Numbered from the stretch's first letter, positions 1 to 11,041 are shown. The stretch: DNA of 64,000 nucleotides from Meira nashicola (GCA_001600355.1 BCJU01000003.1:3042519-3106518); one strand, 5' to 3'. Notes: generated by a model from the letters alone, not told the origin. Made by a program: numbers and translations.

Positions 1-304
1 TTGCCAATTCTGCTTCTCGATCCAATTCCGGCATATCCAACAATCTCTCTCGATCTTCTTCATCTTTATAGATACCTTCTAATCGAAAAGGATTCGCAAT
101 CTCATTGTCTTCAGCTTCTTCATCATTACTTCCTTCTGCGTCTAAATCGGATTCATCCAAATCATCGTCATCATCATCGCTTAGATCTCTTCTACCGCCT
201 GTATTACGTCTTCTCTTTGTTCGTCTCTTTGCCGGGGAGCCGGAACGTGAAGAAGACGAACCGTTTCCCACGAGTGCCAAAAGCTCATCATCAACGTCGG
301 ACAT
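1..304 (-). CDS. RTF1: RNA polymerase-associated protein Rtf1 (Paf1 complex), 5' end only
   Basis: Only the first 101 codons are inside the window; the gene runs off the left edge. The reverse strand opens with ATG at 304 and gives MSDVDDELLALVG, then a Ser/Pro/Arg-rich basic stretch, an acidic Asp/Glu run, and the block DEEDRERLLDMPELDRE. That order (MSD-x-DDELLAL start, acidic linker, DEEDRERLL block) is the typical N-terminus of Rtf1, the Paf1-complex subunit that couples transcribing Pol II to histone H2B ubiquitination and Chd1 recruitment in the nucleus. The diagnostic Plus3 domain would lie outside the window, so the call rests on the N-terminal motifs. No stop codon interrupts the visible part. 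Confidence 0.8.
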   Translation of the reverse strand, partial: MSDVDDELLALVGNGSSSSRSGSPAKRRTKRRRNTGGRRDLSDDDDDDLDESDLDAEGSNDEEAEDNEIANPFRLEGIYKDEEDRERLLDMPELDREAELA

Positions 305-612
305 CTTCTTTCTTTGTCTGAGAGAGTGATGAGTGCTGTATTGTAGACGTACTCGTTATCTTTTGCGTAAAGAGATGGATGTTTAGGAACAAATGATTGA
401 TTTCGGCTAATTTCACTCTTCCTGCGTTACAACATGTATATTCTAGGCGTGCAGTAAACCCATACGACGCGCCAAATTCTCTTTTGGGTTAACTTAATAC
501 CATAACAGCACTCGGCGCAACAGTACAAAAAATAAACATTTCAATTGTCGAGCTCTATATCGTGATGATGCAAGGGATGATGAGGGTAGATTTTACAAAA
601 GATTATGATTCA
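305..612. other. Intergenic spacer between RTF1 and the Zn2Cys6 factor
   Basis: About 308 bp holding the presumed RTF1 promoter and the 3' flank of the downstream minus-strand factor. An A/T-rich stretch with AATAAAC lies near 530. I see no gene, repeat or RNA in it. Confidence 0.5.
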
Positions 613-2439
613 CTACCAATGGGGACCTTGATGATTAGTTGGAAATTGCCAAAAGTCTGACCATTGTTCGGATTGTTGTTGAGATGATGGTATTTGAGAA
701 GTATTTGTATTGCTATGTGATGAATTCTTCTCTCTTGTTTCTCCTCCATGACTTTTTTCGTTTGCTCGTTGTTGCTGTTGTTGTTGCCATTGCAATGCAT
801 ACTCGTACATTTGATGTGACATTGCGATTGGGTCATAATTGGAAGAAAAAGTTGCAGGCATATTTGGCGGTAAGAATGGGTGTGTCGCTTGATGCTGTTC
901 CGGCATCGACTGCCATGCCATTTCATCACTGGGCATTCCTTGATTGGAATGAGGAACTGAAGTCCAAGGGAAGTTCAACGTCGGATCACCATTTGAATTA
1001 TTGTTTGACAGTAACGCATCTGCCCCATGCAATCCTGAGGGTATAGATTGATGAGCAGGATTGGATGTTTGAAGAGGTACGATGGGGTTGATCGGAGTGA
1101 ATGCATGTGCGAAAGTGTTGGTACTGTTCGTGTTGTGAATTTTGTGTAGTCGAGGACTTGAACTTCTTGAAGAAGATGCACTTACAGGTTGCGAATGACT
1201 GGAGAAAAGAGAATGAGGCGGAAGATTTGCCGAACCACTAATGCTCGATTGATTGGAATGCAAACATGCTGCTCTATTGGAACCCGAATGTCCTTGCAGG
1301 CCACTCGATGAAGCAGGAGATGTTCCGAATGGGAGAGAAGAGGAAAAGTTGGAAGGAGAACCTGGACGTGATTTTTGGCCAACAAAGAGAGGATGATCAA
1401 CAGGCATACTACTTACGCCATTGTATGATGAAGGCGTTGAATTGGCTATCGAATTGCTTCCTGAAGGAGAAGGTTGGTAAGCAGACATTAGATTGCTCAT
1501 TGCCAAATGCGAAGGGTACGGATTGGGGTGATAATTTTGACGGTGAGCGCTAAAGTCCACAGGGGAAATACCTTCAGAATGTTGACCTGAATGCATATTG
1601 GGATGATGACCATGAACTCCAAAATCAAATGAAGCCTGTTGAATCAAAGCAGGCGAAATTTGTCCACCCGGAATACTTGATCTACGTGAAGAGCCAGAAG
1701 ATCTTTCACCGCCCGATTCAGTCCCTGTTTTGTTTGTTTTCATCAATCCTTTTCCTTTTCCTGATCCACTTCCGCTAACCCCTTTTGCCGACATTGCCGC
1801 TGCTGCAGCTGCACGTATTTGACGATCTTTTTCTTCTCTTCTTGCAATCGATTTTGCAGAAGATGTTTGAGGTCCTGGCTTCTTTGGAATGTATGTATAA
1901 GTGCATTGAGCATCATTTGATTCGCATTGTCTGCATTTACCCATTCCTGATTCATCCAGTCGTATACATTTCACTTTGCGAATTCTGCAAATATCACAAC
2001 TTTGCATTCTTTTCTTTGCAGCGGCAGCAGCGGCGGCGGAGGAGGACGAAGTCGAAGCGGTAATATTGGACGGATTGAATGCGCTTACATCTCCTGTTTG
2101 TGAAAATGGAACGGCGGAAGAGGATGGGTTACCAATATCCAACTCTGTAGCTTCTTGAGATTGTGTACGATAGTGTAATTGTGCCATTTCTTCTTTCCGT
2201 GGTGGTGACATTACGGTAGCACCAGGAAGCGTATTCATGTGTGAAGCACCCAAACTGTCAAATGTATGCTGCATCATCGTATCATCAACATCACCATGAA
2301 CATTCTTATTGGAGAGAAGATCTGGACTGCGGTATGCAGTTGGAAATGATAGTGTTTGTGTGGCTGCCATTGTATCTTGATTTTGTTTTGGAATCTGCTC
2401 TAAATGCTGATTTGATCCTTTGGGAAAGTTTGGTTGCAT
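613..2439 (-). CDS. Zn(II)2Cys6 fungal transcription factor
   Basis: 608 residues in one uninterrupted frame. A Zn2Cys6 cluster with spacing CX2CX6CX10CX2CX6C is visible at C148, C151, C158, C169, C172 and C179, with the basic signature CRIRKVKC in its first half. It is followed by a Lys/Pro linker and an Ala/Arg/Glu-rich segment that could be a short coiled coil. The rest is Ser/Asn/Gln/Pro-rich low complexity with His-rich patches and a Q-run near the C-terminus, as in activation domains. No middle-homology (fungal_trans) region is evident. An Ala run directly precedes the zinc cluster. The family binds CGG half-sites as dimers in the nucleus; the target pathway cannot be deduced. A 1.9 kb spacer lies upstream. 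Confidence 0.85.
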   Translation of the reverse strand: MQPNFPKGSNQHLEQIPKQNQDTMAATQTLSFPTAYRSPDLLSNKNVHGDVDDTMMQHTFDSLGASHMNTLPGATVMSPPRKEEMAQLHYRTQSQEATELDIGNPSSSAVPFSQTGDVSAFNPSNITASTSSSSAAAAAAAKKRMQSCDICRIRKVKCIRLDESGMGKCRQCESNDAQCTYTYIPKKPGPQTSSAKSIARREEKDRQIRAAAAAAMSAKGVSGSGSGKGKGLMKTNKTGTESGGERSSGSSRRSSIPGGQISPALIQQASFDFGVHGHHPNMHSGQHSEGISPVDFSAHRQNYHPNPYPSHLAMSNLMSAYQPSPSGSNSIANSTPSSYNGVSSMPVDHPLFVGQKSRPGSPSNFSSSLPFGTSPASSSGLQGHSGSNRAACLHSNQSSISGSANLPPHSLFSSHSQPVSASSSRSSSPRLHKIHNTNSTNTFAHAFTPINPIVPLQTSNPAHQSIPSGLHGADALLSNNNSNGDPTLNFPWTSVPHSNQGMPSDEMAWQSMPEQHQATHPFLPPNMPATFSSNYDPIAMSHQMYEYALQWQQQQQQRANEKSHGGETREKNSSHSNTNTSQIPSSQQQSEQWSDFWQFPTNHQGPHW

Positions 2440-4362
2440 ATCCTCAAATGAATGTCTATTTTTACTTAATCAATCCCATTTGACATTGCTTGCCTTCAAA
2501 AACTTTCCGAAATGACCAAAGCCGATGATTGCTCAAAAAACGATGATAGTGATGAAGCAATTAAAACTCCATACTCAACCCTTCTTCATTTACACACAAA
2601 CTTTCTTCTTTGAGTCACAATATCTTTAGCATAAAGCGGATAGAATAATAGAATTTTGATTACCTTGCAGCTTGTTTCAGGAACGGTCAATAGAGAAACT
2701 TTCTTTTACACACAGATAAATTCCCTCTTTTGTTAAATTATGTACCGTCCGTGCATTTCTAGAGCAAAAATGATGCAGAATGACGGGAGAGCTGTAGTGA
2801 TTATCATGTCTCGAGATGTAAACCACTTTTTGGTGTTGTTCTCTTTTTTTTTCTCTCGAGGAGCGATGCATGTCAAGAACTAAAAAATATGCATCTAGAA
2901 TAATGCATTAGGACAGGTAGAAAGAGGGTGAGAAAAGGACCGCGAATTAAATTGTTGGGTGCGCTTAAAAAAAGTGTGTCGCAAGGCGCAAAAATCAGAC
3001 TGAAATTCTGGCTTGAGAAAGAAAAACACACACGCAAAGACGAAAGTGACACACACACTACTAAATCTTTCGGCCAAAACCTTTGGCCTAGTGGCCATAT
3101 ATGCACATCACCTAAACATACCAATCAGAACTTCAACTTTTTTTTATCTTCCCGTAATGATGACTTTCTCGTCGTTTTCCTGGCCATTATCATTCGATCG
3201 AGAAAATATTGCGAGTGATTTGGTATATAAGCAGTATGTAAAAATGTTATTTGAAGATTTCAGCCTTGTCAAGGCTTTCTTGTTTGCTCATCATTTTTCT
3301 CGCTTAGATTAAGCACAAGCGAGATTAAAAATTCGATAAGAAGAAGTGAAGAATTTTTGAGTAAATGCATATGTACAGTGTTCTCGGCATCTTTAGATTA
3401 CTTTCGTGGCTTATACCTTCCCTACATACATAACATATGTACATGATGGTCAAAAAAAAACGTTGGGGAGGAGAGAGTTCGATATGAACACTAAATCTCT
3501 TTCTGTACATAAACACGCTGTGCAGAAATCCTGTAAGTGTGGACAGAAATTTCGAAGTCTTGTGTCCGCGTTTCTCGTTTGCGTGCATGCATAAACATAC
3601 CTACCTGCATTGACTTCTTGTGTCCTTTTTAACGTACAAAATTCACATAACTGCACCGAGAGGCACCGAACCACCGTTGACTGTTGCTTTGCCTTGTGAT
3701 GAAAGGCATTTCAGATGAGAGTTTCTGCGATTAAGCGTCTTTCTTTAACTACTCATTACTCAAAATACTGCAGAAATGCTAATGATTTCCTGGGAAAAGT
3801 TTGTTCACATTTGATCAAATCTTTGTGATTTCAGAATCTTCCTGCACAATCACGTACATACATCATTTCGGAATTTCATTTTCCGCCTCCTTTTAAATGA
3901 AAGTCGAAATGTAATCTAATCTTATCATATGTTTTATCAAATCCCGCAATGCCGAAATTAGAAGAAGAAGAAAGAGAAATGAGTGTTATTTAAATTCTGG
4001 TTCGCATTTTTAGTGTTGCACAGGAAAGTGTAGCATGGTACATGAGGCAAAGAAAGGAGAAAGCAGAGAAAAGAGATGAAGAGAGAGGTACATGGACTTC
4101 ATTTAAGAGATGTACCTTTTATATGTGTTTGTGTGTGTGTGTGTCGTGCGTGCTTTTTTGTCGTATGGCAAAGAAATTATGGGGTACATGTATTGTAAAC
4201 GTTCTTCACACACACACACACAAAGAATTGGATGGGTATGCTGAAAGAGAGAAGAGAAATCGAGAAAAAAAAATTGGTGGGACGAAAGCATTTCCTATGC
4301 AATTGCACAGCCTGTGAGCATTTTCTTCATCCCGTCAATTTTTAAAAGGAAGAACATCACTT
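2440..4362. other. Long intergenic region upstream of the Zn2Cys6 gene
   Basis: About 1.9 kb between two minus-strand transcription-factor genes. Small ORFs in all frames are short, low-complexity and lack recognisable motifs, so I see no gene. It holds scattered TGTACA palindromes (for example near 3373, 3437 and 3505), A/T-rich runs and a TG/CA microsatellite pair at 4124-4223. It probably carries the promoter and a long 5' leader of the Zn2Cys6 factor, plus the 3' flank of the HSF-type gene. Confidence 0.5.
4124..4223. repeat. Paired (TG)n and (CA)n microsatellites in inverted orientation
   Basis: A TG-rich tract at about 4124-4144 and a CA tract at about 4206-4223 lie roughly 60 nt apart. 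Because they are complementary on one strand, the segment could fold into a hairpin of up to about 18 bp. It sits just downstream of the HSF-type gene's stop codon. Confidence 0.7.
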
Positions 4363-6807
4363 TTAAAGCCCTGGAGATTTTCGTTTTTGTTGATTAATAT
4401 TCATCGCAGCCTGTGCATCCAAGCCCATTTGGTGAACGCCGGAATTGGAAGCTGTTCGTTTAATTTGCGTTCTCATCGCTTTTGCATTTGGTCCAAGCAT
4501 ACTTCCATCATCCTCAGACAATGCACTTCCTTGTTGTTGCATCGCTGCGAACGCCATCCCGTTCATAACCTGTGGTGAGAGTGGAGATTGACCTGGTGCA
4601 CCACCCGCTTGAGGAAGTGTTCCAGGGACACCAGCAAAGTATCCTTGATTCGGAAAGGTGGCCATCGATGGACTTGCGGTCAAAAATGAAGCTGAGTCAT
4701 TCATCCCGTAAGGCGTATTCGCTCCACTTCCTGCACCACCCATATGTGCATGTTGGTGTGGAAGAGGTGAAGGAGGCAAAGGAGTATTGATTGCTACTTG
4801 CATTTCACCATTCATCGGACTGGGTAATCCCATCACACCCAGACCAGGATTTGATCCGATATGTGTCGTTGCCAAGGCAGTATCGATAGACATTCTCGGT
4901 GGAGGGTGCATACGTCCTTGGGGATTTTGCATATCCATCCTTTCGCTCGCCTGTGATCCAGCAGAAACTCTTCTTGAGGCCATTGGAGAAACTTGACCCA
5001 TCGCACCCAAACTGAAAACGTCTTGCGGTGAAGGCTGGAAACCATGATCTGTGATAAAGATTGAAGGTCCATCGAGTGACATGTCTCCATGTCCTAACAT
5101 AGCACTGGCATTACCTCCGGCAGCTGCCGCAGCGGCAGCAGCAGCGGCGGCGGCGGCAGGATTTGGAGATTGGATCCATGGAGGTGGTGGCGGTCTTTCG
5201 GCCATGAAAGGATGAATCATCGGCGTGGGTGGAAGATCAGGCATAGGCAATCGAGCATCGAATGGTAATTGTCCTCCATTATTGACTTTTATCCAATCTA
5301 GAACATTAGCCAACGAATCACGCAATCCAAGAGTCATATTTCTCAATGCGATATTCATCTCTAACATTTCTTCCAATCGGTATTGTTGCTCATCAACCTG
5401 TTGTCGGAGTTGCATATGGCCAACACTGACGCTATACTGAAGATCCCGCGCTTCCACTCTTGCATGTTCCGAATCCAACGCCTTTCTTCGGATATCGTCT
5501 AAAAGGTCCGGTCTACCGCGAATGAATTTCGGATGAGAGAACTCCCATATTTGCGTATCAACAGCATGTCGGTGTCCTCTGGGCGTCTTGTTCACTTTAT
5601 AAAATCCGTACATGTTCAATTGACGGATGAAACTGCTAAAATTGCTGTGTTTGAAATGCTTTCCCAAAACCTCTTTTGCAAATTCATCAAAATTGGTTAC
5701 AACCACACTCGATCCGTTTGCGTTCCAGCTTATCAAATGCTGATATTCAGGATCACTAACCATTCTGAACAATTTGTGCACGAATTTTGTTGAGGAAGCA
5801 TTGTCTCCATTTCCTCCGCTATTCATCGGATCCATGCCCATACCCGGACCTCCGGAGCTATTCGCTCTCACAGGCGTACTCTGACCCAAAGGAGAATTTT
5901 CCACCAAACCAGAAGCTGGTTGTGAAGGTACGGTATGAGATCTGCTAGGGTTTCTTTGATTTGCATAATCCACTTCACTTTTGATTTGTGTGGGTGATGC
6001 CGTTCCTGATTGTTCGGGACTCTGTTGAAACGGCATTGAGGAACGCAAAGGCGAAGGCGATGCGCTCAAAGGATTGTTTGGGTTCAAAAAGTCTGATCCT
6101 GAAGGGGATGAAATGTTGGGATCGTTTTGATATTGATTTTGTTGCATCATCGTATTTACGGCAACCATGGGTCGCATAGCATTCATGCTCGGCGAAGCAG
6201 GGTTCGAAGAGGATGAATAATAAGATGCCGATTGACTTGAATCTGGGCCACCGATGTTCTGCTGTCCAAAAGGTAACGAATTGTGTCGAACAGGTGTCGC
6301 GATTCCAGGATGCAGGGAATTATTCGATGCGAACGATTGATTTGCACCGCTTGGCACTGCGGGTATAGAACTTGGTGAAGCGTTTGCAGGGTATTGGTTT
6401 TGTTGTTGCTTAAAAGAGATTGTAGAATCCAAAGTTGTGCTCGCCGAATCACCGTTCAAAGCTTGATCGCGGGAAGTAGGAGAAGCAGAAGAACGCAAAA
6501 GCGATGAAGCAGGTGAAGCGATATCTGTTGCAAAGGATGAACTGCCAGCTGGATAACCTGTACTGCCTGCTAAGGTGCCGTTGCTACTTGAAACGCCTGT
6601 TCCGTATCCTGATTGGAGTTGATGACCAGATGTGCTGCTACTACTTCCGCCGCCGAGGCTACCGATATGTAGAGCGGGGCTTTGGCTTTGACTGTGGAAT
6701 TGACTTTGTTGAGATTCTTGTTCGCGTTGTTGTTGTAAATAATCGACAAAACTTTGAGCGTCGTTGCCTTGATCAAATGTGGACATGGAACTTTCAAAAG
6801 TGTCCAT
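4363..6807 (-). CDS. HSF-type DNA-binding transcription factor
   Basis: 814 residues, one frame. The HSF winged-helix DNA-binding domain spans about residues 341-445, with the recognition-helix motif FKHSNFSSFIRQLNMYGFYK and WEFSHPKFIRGRPDLLDDI. A heptad-like segment at about 460-505 fits the HR-A/B oligomerisation coiled coil of the HSF family. The N-terminal 340 residues are Ser/Gln/Asn/Pro-rich; the C-terminal third is Pro/Gly/Met-rich with a proline run and 13 consecutive alanines after residue 550. HSF proteins trimerise and bind GAA/TTC arrays in heat-shock and developmental promoters. Whether this is the Hsf1 orthologue or an Sfl1-like paralogue cannot be decided by eye. Its upstream spacer is 1.7 kb, with one GAATATTC inverted pair near 7014. 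Confidence 0.88.
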   Translation of the reverse strand: MDTFESSMSTFDQGNDAQSFVDYLQQQREQESQQSQFHSQSQSPALHIGSLGGGSSSSTSGHQLQSGYGTGVSSSNGTLAGSTGYPAGSSSFATDIASPASSLLRSSASPTSRDQALNGDSASTTLDSTISFKQQQNQYPANASPSSIPAVPSGANQSFASNNSLHPGIATPVRHNSLPFGQQNIGGPDSSQSASYYSSSSNPASPSMNAMRPMVAVNTMMQQNQYQNDPNISSPSGSDFLNPNNPLSASPSPLRSSMPFQQSPEQSGTASPTQIKSEVDYANQRNPSRSHTVPSQPASGLVENSPLGQSTPVRANSSGGPGMGMDPMNSGGNGDNASSTKFVHKLFRMVSDPEYQHLISWNANGSSVVVTNFDEFAKEVLGKHFKHSNFSSFIRQLNMYGFYKVNKTPRGHRHAVDTQIWEFSHPKFIRGRPDLLDDIRRKALDSEHARVEARDLQYSVSVGHMQLRQQVDEQQYRLEEMLEMNIALRNMTLGLRDSLANVLDWIKVNNGGQLPFDARLPMPDLPPTPMIHPFMAERPPPPPWIQSPNPAAAAAAAAAAAAAGGNASAMLGHGDMSLDGPSIFITDHGFQPSPQDVFSLGAMGQVSPMASRRVSAGSQASERMDMQNPQGRMHPPPRMSIDTALATTHIGSNPGLGVMGLPSPMNGEMQVAINTPLPPSPLPHQHAHMGGAGSGANTPYGMNDSASFLTASPSMATFPNQGYFAGVPGTLPQAGGAPGQSPLSPQVMNGMAFAAMQQQGSALSEDDGSMLGPNAKAMRTQIKRTASNSGVHQMGLDAQAAMNINQQKRKSPGL

Positions 6808-8525
6808 TGTACGTCACTATCGAAAAAAAAGGTAAAAAAAGCTATTCGAAATGAACCTTGATGCTTTTTTTGTTCTTCTCCTCAGAATGTGATATGACAA
6901 TATGTGCAAAAGAACAAATTTGCGCTGATTAGCATCGGACTTTTTTTTTTTCGTCCTTTTTTGCAAATAAGATATTCAGCCTGATCGACGGATTACAGCG
7001 CTCCGATTGCCAAGAGAATATTCCGAACGGTTTATAAATCAAACGTTGCCTGCCTTTAACAAAGAAGGGCTGTACCGCACCAATAAAAAGGAGTTATTTG
7101 CAAAACGAAAAAAGACTTGCGATATTGAATTGCGGACGTGGTCGATTAGGAAATTGATGGACGGAAATGAAAGAGGCAGAACAAAGCTACCTTGAACCTC
7201 CCAAACGCGACAATGCAAGCAAAACCGAAAAGATTGTTTATAAACAATTCAAAGAAAGGAGGCAAGCGGAAGAATTGAGGGGGATAGAATTGAAGATGAT
7301 CGTTTGATTTTGAGATTCAGGTAAAGGTAGTTTCACTGATTGTCAGAGTTGATCTTTAAGGCAGTAAAAGTGCACGTCCATCAGGAGCACTTTTTAGTTG
7401 CTTTGCTTTTTTGGCTTGAATTGAAGGTACATTGAATGCATGCACTTCAATCGCACTTCAGCGGTACATCAGTCTAAAAACTTCTCACTCAAAATAGCAA
7501 GTATGCGATCCAATACACAACACGCGCGAACGCGTTAGCTGATATAGTGCCTCACAGACTACTCCAAATCAATCTACACCCATCCATATCATCTATTCTA
7601 TAGGTATGAAGGATGAAGAATTAATTTCCTTTTAATTGTCTTTCTCAAATCTTTATTTTAATTGAGTACTCCTTTTATAGCTATTCATGTTAATCGGCTG
7701 CTCTTTTGCCCCTATTTAAATCACTTCATTTCCCAAAGATGAACCTACCTACAATCACTTCCGTTCTTTGTTTGATTGAATATTTCAAGGAAAAAAAGTC
7801 CAAAAAGCACGCGCCCAAGAGAGCAGGCAGGCAATGGGTGTTTAAGCCCTCAGTTTTAAAAAATACATACGTAAAACCCGCCCGCGTATCAAAGGGGGGA
7901 GAGGGGGGGGAAACGCACGCTGTTGTGCCCGGTAACCCTTTTTTGTCATTACTGTAAATGCGCTAAATATAGCCAGCGCGCGGAGGACATTCACCTGTGC
8001 ATCAAAGCGGTCATGATTATTGTTTACAAATTAGACTCATCCAAATAAAAATAAAAAGGTTTAATCAATCACGAACCCGCCCTCTGCTTACCTTGTAAAA
8101 CATTCAACAAATACACGGACGGCCCGCTTTGATCATGACGATATTCTCGGAATCTTGAAAGGATTCAGCTTACAATCTCGAAAATCTCGGATTGTTACTT
8201 GTCGGTAATCATGACAGCTATCAATCGACAGGAAATCTGCAATGCATGATTGTGCATACACCTAGATAATCTTTCTCACGCTTAAGAAAAGACACACATA
8301 CTTTGACATGCTTTATCAGTCGGACTATTTCATTTTACCTTGTGACCACTTTTAACTTACTTTCTGGATCGGATCGGAGAATATTTCCGTACGAAAGATT
8401 AAGAAACCGACGCTTGAGCTTATAAGGGGAACCGGTTGTCTGTTGTGTTAATAGATTATATGCATAACAGGAGGACATAATGTACAAAATAAAATTGATT
8501 GAAGCGGGTTGATTGTACCTAAAGT
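6808..8525. other. Long intergenic region upstream of the HSF-type gene
   Basis: About 1.7 kb with no convincing ORF. It contains an 11-T run at about 6941-6951, a GAATATTC inverted pair near 7014, an ACGCGT box at 7530-7535, and a G-rich patch (G6 then G8) at about 7893-7910. The word ATCAAAGCGG occurs near 8003 and in the opposite orientation near 8130. It presumably holds the promoter and leader of the HSF-type factor and the 3' flank of the PDK gene. Confidence 0.5.
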
Positions 8526-9974
8526 CTAAGGTAGAGGCTCTGCTGAAGTACTTAATCGATTCAAATGCAAATAAGCGTCTGTTCCATACCCTTCCATACT
8601 GATTAATTTTAGATCACCTCCAAAGTATCGCGCATACAATCTTGCTAAAGGTAAACCATATCCGAATCCTGCCATTGGAGCTTTAAAGTCTGAAGCTTGG
8701 AAATCAGGATCTAAATCTTCCGATTGTGCAGTTGTATACATATACGTCCAAACTAATGGCATCTCACTACGTGGAATTCCGCCTCCTTCATCGCTAATTT
8801 TGATCGTAATATCTTCTTGTCCTTCAACGACAATCACTTTGATAGGTGGATAATGATCTTCATTTTCCACTCCATACCGTTCAACAACGGCACGTAATGA
8901 ATTCTTGAGTAATTCGAAAATCATGTGGTTCAAATGACTTGGAATGTACATAAACGTTAAATTCTTTGGGCAAATTAGCTGCACGGGAGGTCCTTTGAAA
9001 AGACCATAATGTTCTTCACATACAAATCTTGCATTTTCGATTGCTTCCCTTGCCATTGCGCCAACGTTTGTATTTGTGCAAATGATACCGACATAATTCT
9101 CTGGTTCTTCACCATCCGGGCCAGCTCCAGATAAAGCACCTATCCTTCCAGCACGATCGCTAGCAGGCGTCCTTGCCAAAGCGATATGCTGTCCAATCAA
9201 GATACGAATACCGATACGAGACATATAAAATCTATCCAAAAATCTCTGTACGTCAGCTTGAATGTTCTTTCCTTTCTTCGCACGCTTGTATTCCAGCACA
9301 CCTTGAGCAACAGTTGTTACTACTGCATCGTGTCGTTTCTTGATTTGCTCTAAACAGCGTGTGAATTGTTCATTATAATCAGTCACTTCTGGTGGAACTT
9401 GTTTTATATTGGCATGATCAGCGTAGTATCTATTTTCGATCGGTATTCTTTTCCTCAGACCATTTCCGTTTCCATTGGAATTTGATGATTCTTCTGCCAA
9501 TGCTAATGCACGCTTTCGCATTCTTTCTTTGCTAGCTCTTGCTTCTGCATCGTGCCTTCCATCTTCGTGTGATTCAGCTTCTTCGCTTAAGCTAGGATTT
9601 GGTGTGGAAGAAGATAAATTCATTGGATTTTGTGAGATTGAATCGGCCAATTGTTTTGTGATCGAATCGGGTAATTGAGGTTTTGGAAAATCGACTAATT
9701 CTTCGAATGATTGAGCATACCACTCTTTTACTCTTATGATACTTGGCATCTCATTTAGCCCATTCGGTAATTCATCTAATTCTTTAACACGATGAGCTAA
9801 ACGAACAGGTAATTCTTCGCTCAAAAATTGTCCTGCTTGTAAGATCGTCATTGGAGATTGTCTACGTCCATGTTCAACCATCTGCCGTAGAGAAACACCG
9901 GTTTGATTATAAAGTGAAAAGTGATTCACACGTTCCCATAATTTGGGTGTGATGGAAAACCTCCTTGCGGCCAT
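8526..9974 (-). CDS. PDK: Mitochondrial pyruvate dehydrogenase kinase (PDK/BCKDK family)
   Basis: 482 residues. The N-terminal four-helix BCDHK domain is recognisable from residue 10 (LWERVNHFSLYNQTGVSLRQ) to about 265. The GHKL ATPase follows: N box with E354, K357 and N358 (HMIFELLKNSL), G1 box DEGGGI at 395-400, and G2 box GFGYGLP at 436-442. PDKs phosphorylate the E1alpha subunit of pyruvate dehydrogenase in the matrix and switch the complex off. A Ser/Glu/Asn-rich insertion at about residues 100-175 lengthens the protein beyond the usual 400-440. The first ATG gives a basic N-terminus (MAARRFS) acceptable as a mitochondrial presequence. Fungi often have two PDKs; I cannot tell Pkp1 from Pkp2. 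Confidence 0.93.
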   Translation of the reverse strand: MAARRFSITPKLWERVNHFSLYNQTGVSLRQMVEHGRRQSPMTILQAGQFLSEELPVRLAHRVKELDELPNGLNEMPSIIRVKEWYAQSFEELVDFPKPQLPDSITKQLADSISQNPMNLSSSTPNPSLSEEAESHEDGRHDAEARASKERMRKRALALAEESSNSNGNGNGLRKRIPIENRYYADHANIKQVPPEVTDYNEQFTRCLEQIKKRHDAVVTTVAQGVLEYKRAKKGKNIQADVQRFLDRFYMSRIGIRILIGQHIALARTPASDRAGRIGALSGAGPDGEEPENYVGIICTNTNVGAMAREAIENARFVCEEHYGLFKGPPVQLICPKNLTFMYIPSHLNHMIFELLKNSLRAVVERYGVENEDHYPPIKVIVVEGQEDITIKISDEGGGIPRSEMPLVWTYMYTTAQSEDLDPDFQASDFKAPMAGFGYGLPLARLYARYFGGDLKLISMEGYGTDAYLHLNRLSTSAEPLP

Positions 9975-10493
9975 TTTTATGACCTTTCACCTCCCCCAAA
10001 CGACGATACTTCTTGTGATGAAGATCGGATCTCTGCTAAGAAATTGCCGAATTACCCCTGATCTTGACAGGATGAAGTGTAGATTATCTTTTGCAATCCT
10101 TGTTTCAATTCAAATTCCAGGTCTTGATGTGATGGTCGGGAATATAGGGACAAAAAAAGATCTGCATAGAAACACTTGATGGGAGCAAATCTACAGGATT
10201 GGATTCTATTGTGGGGAGACTGACTCACTCACACGCATACAAAAAATAATAGAAATAGCGGCGTATCCTGTTCTTATCGGCTCAAGAATGAATTAATTTT
10301 ATGCGTGCGTGTGAGAGCTAATGTACTGTCAAAGTGCCCGATGTACAAGAACACATCCCCACGTACAATCGATCAAACATTATTAAGTCTTGTTTGCCTT
10401 TAGTAGCCGGAAATGCAACCAAGCGAGACAGCCCGAAAGGCTGCGTGGGTTAACTCCGCGTTCTGAGACTGATCTAAAGCCACATCCTTTTTT
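9975..10493. other. Intergenic spacer with a small hairpin
   Basis: 519 bp holding the PDK promoter and the 3' flank of the small secreted-protein gene. A perfect 5-bp stem with loop CGAAA lies at 10429-10443. Nothing resembling a tRNA (no B box) or protein gene is visible. Confidence 0.5.
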
Positions 10494-10799
10494 TTAAGCT
10501 TTTAGGCTTCCCGGTTTTACCGATGACTTTTGTTCGTTATGATTGTTGCTTTCTGGCTTCTTCCCTTTATGATCGAAAGCTGGCTTTCCTGAATCACCTT
10601 CCTGAATAGTTTGGACTTGATGACTTGAAACGTGAATGAGTGAAATGCTATGTGAACATGCACCTGGTCGACAATGATGTTGTGGATTTTTTGGTTTGCT
10701 TTCTTCCACTACTTCCTTCAATTCGCTTTTACGAGATGTAGCATTGGAATTAATGAAAAAAGCTTGAAAGATTACAATCAAAAGTAGGATGTATCTCAT
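10494..10799 (-). CDS. Small putative secreted protein, unknown
   Basis: 101 residues. A short basic start (MRY) and a 15-residue hydrophobic core ending near NSNAT look like a signal peptide. The mature part is Lys/Ser/Glu/His-rich with only two cysteines in a CRPGAC motif. I do not recognise the family. A TATTTAAA-like box on the coding strand lies about 55 nt upstream of the ATG (near 10855), supporting a real short gene. A second small secreted-type gene follows upstream in the same direction. It could be a surface or effector-like peptide; that is inference from size and signal peptide only. Confidence 0.55.
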   Translation of the reverse strand: MRYILLLIVIFQAFFINSNATSRKSELKEVVEESKPKNPQHHCRPGACSHSISLIHVSSHQVQTIQEGDSGKPAFDHKGKKPESNNHNEQKSSVKPGSLKA

Positions 10800-11041
10800 C
10801 TTCTCGAGCGGGTGTACAGAAGAGGAAATCTTGAAGGGTAATTCTGGAACGACACTTTAAATAATGCAAAACAGCACAGCATTTCATTGAATGAATGCGG
10901 TCATCCTTGACGCCGAATTGTCAAGATGCATTGTATGACCACATCCTAATGCTCAAAAACCAGCTTTGTCACTCAGCTAATACCTTATTCGAAGTGTGTC
11001 ACACAATAACAAATAGGACAAAAATAAGATTCGATGGTTAT

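Noticed and set aside
7893..7910. G-rich run as a G-quadruplex
   Set aside because: Only two G runs (6 and 8) separated by AGA; four G3 tracts with separate loops cannot be drawn.
10429..10443. Small GC hairpin with CGAAA loop, possible ncRNA or terminator
   Set aside because: Only 5 bp, no wider conserved structure; eukaryotic termination does not use such stems.
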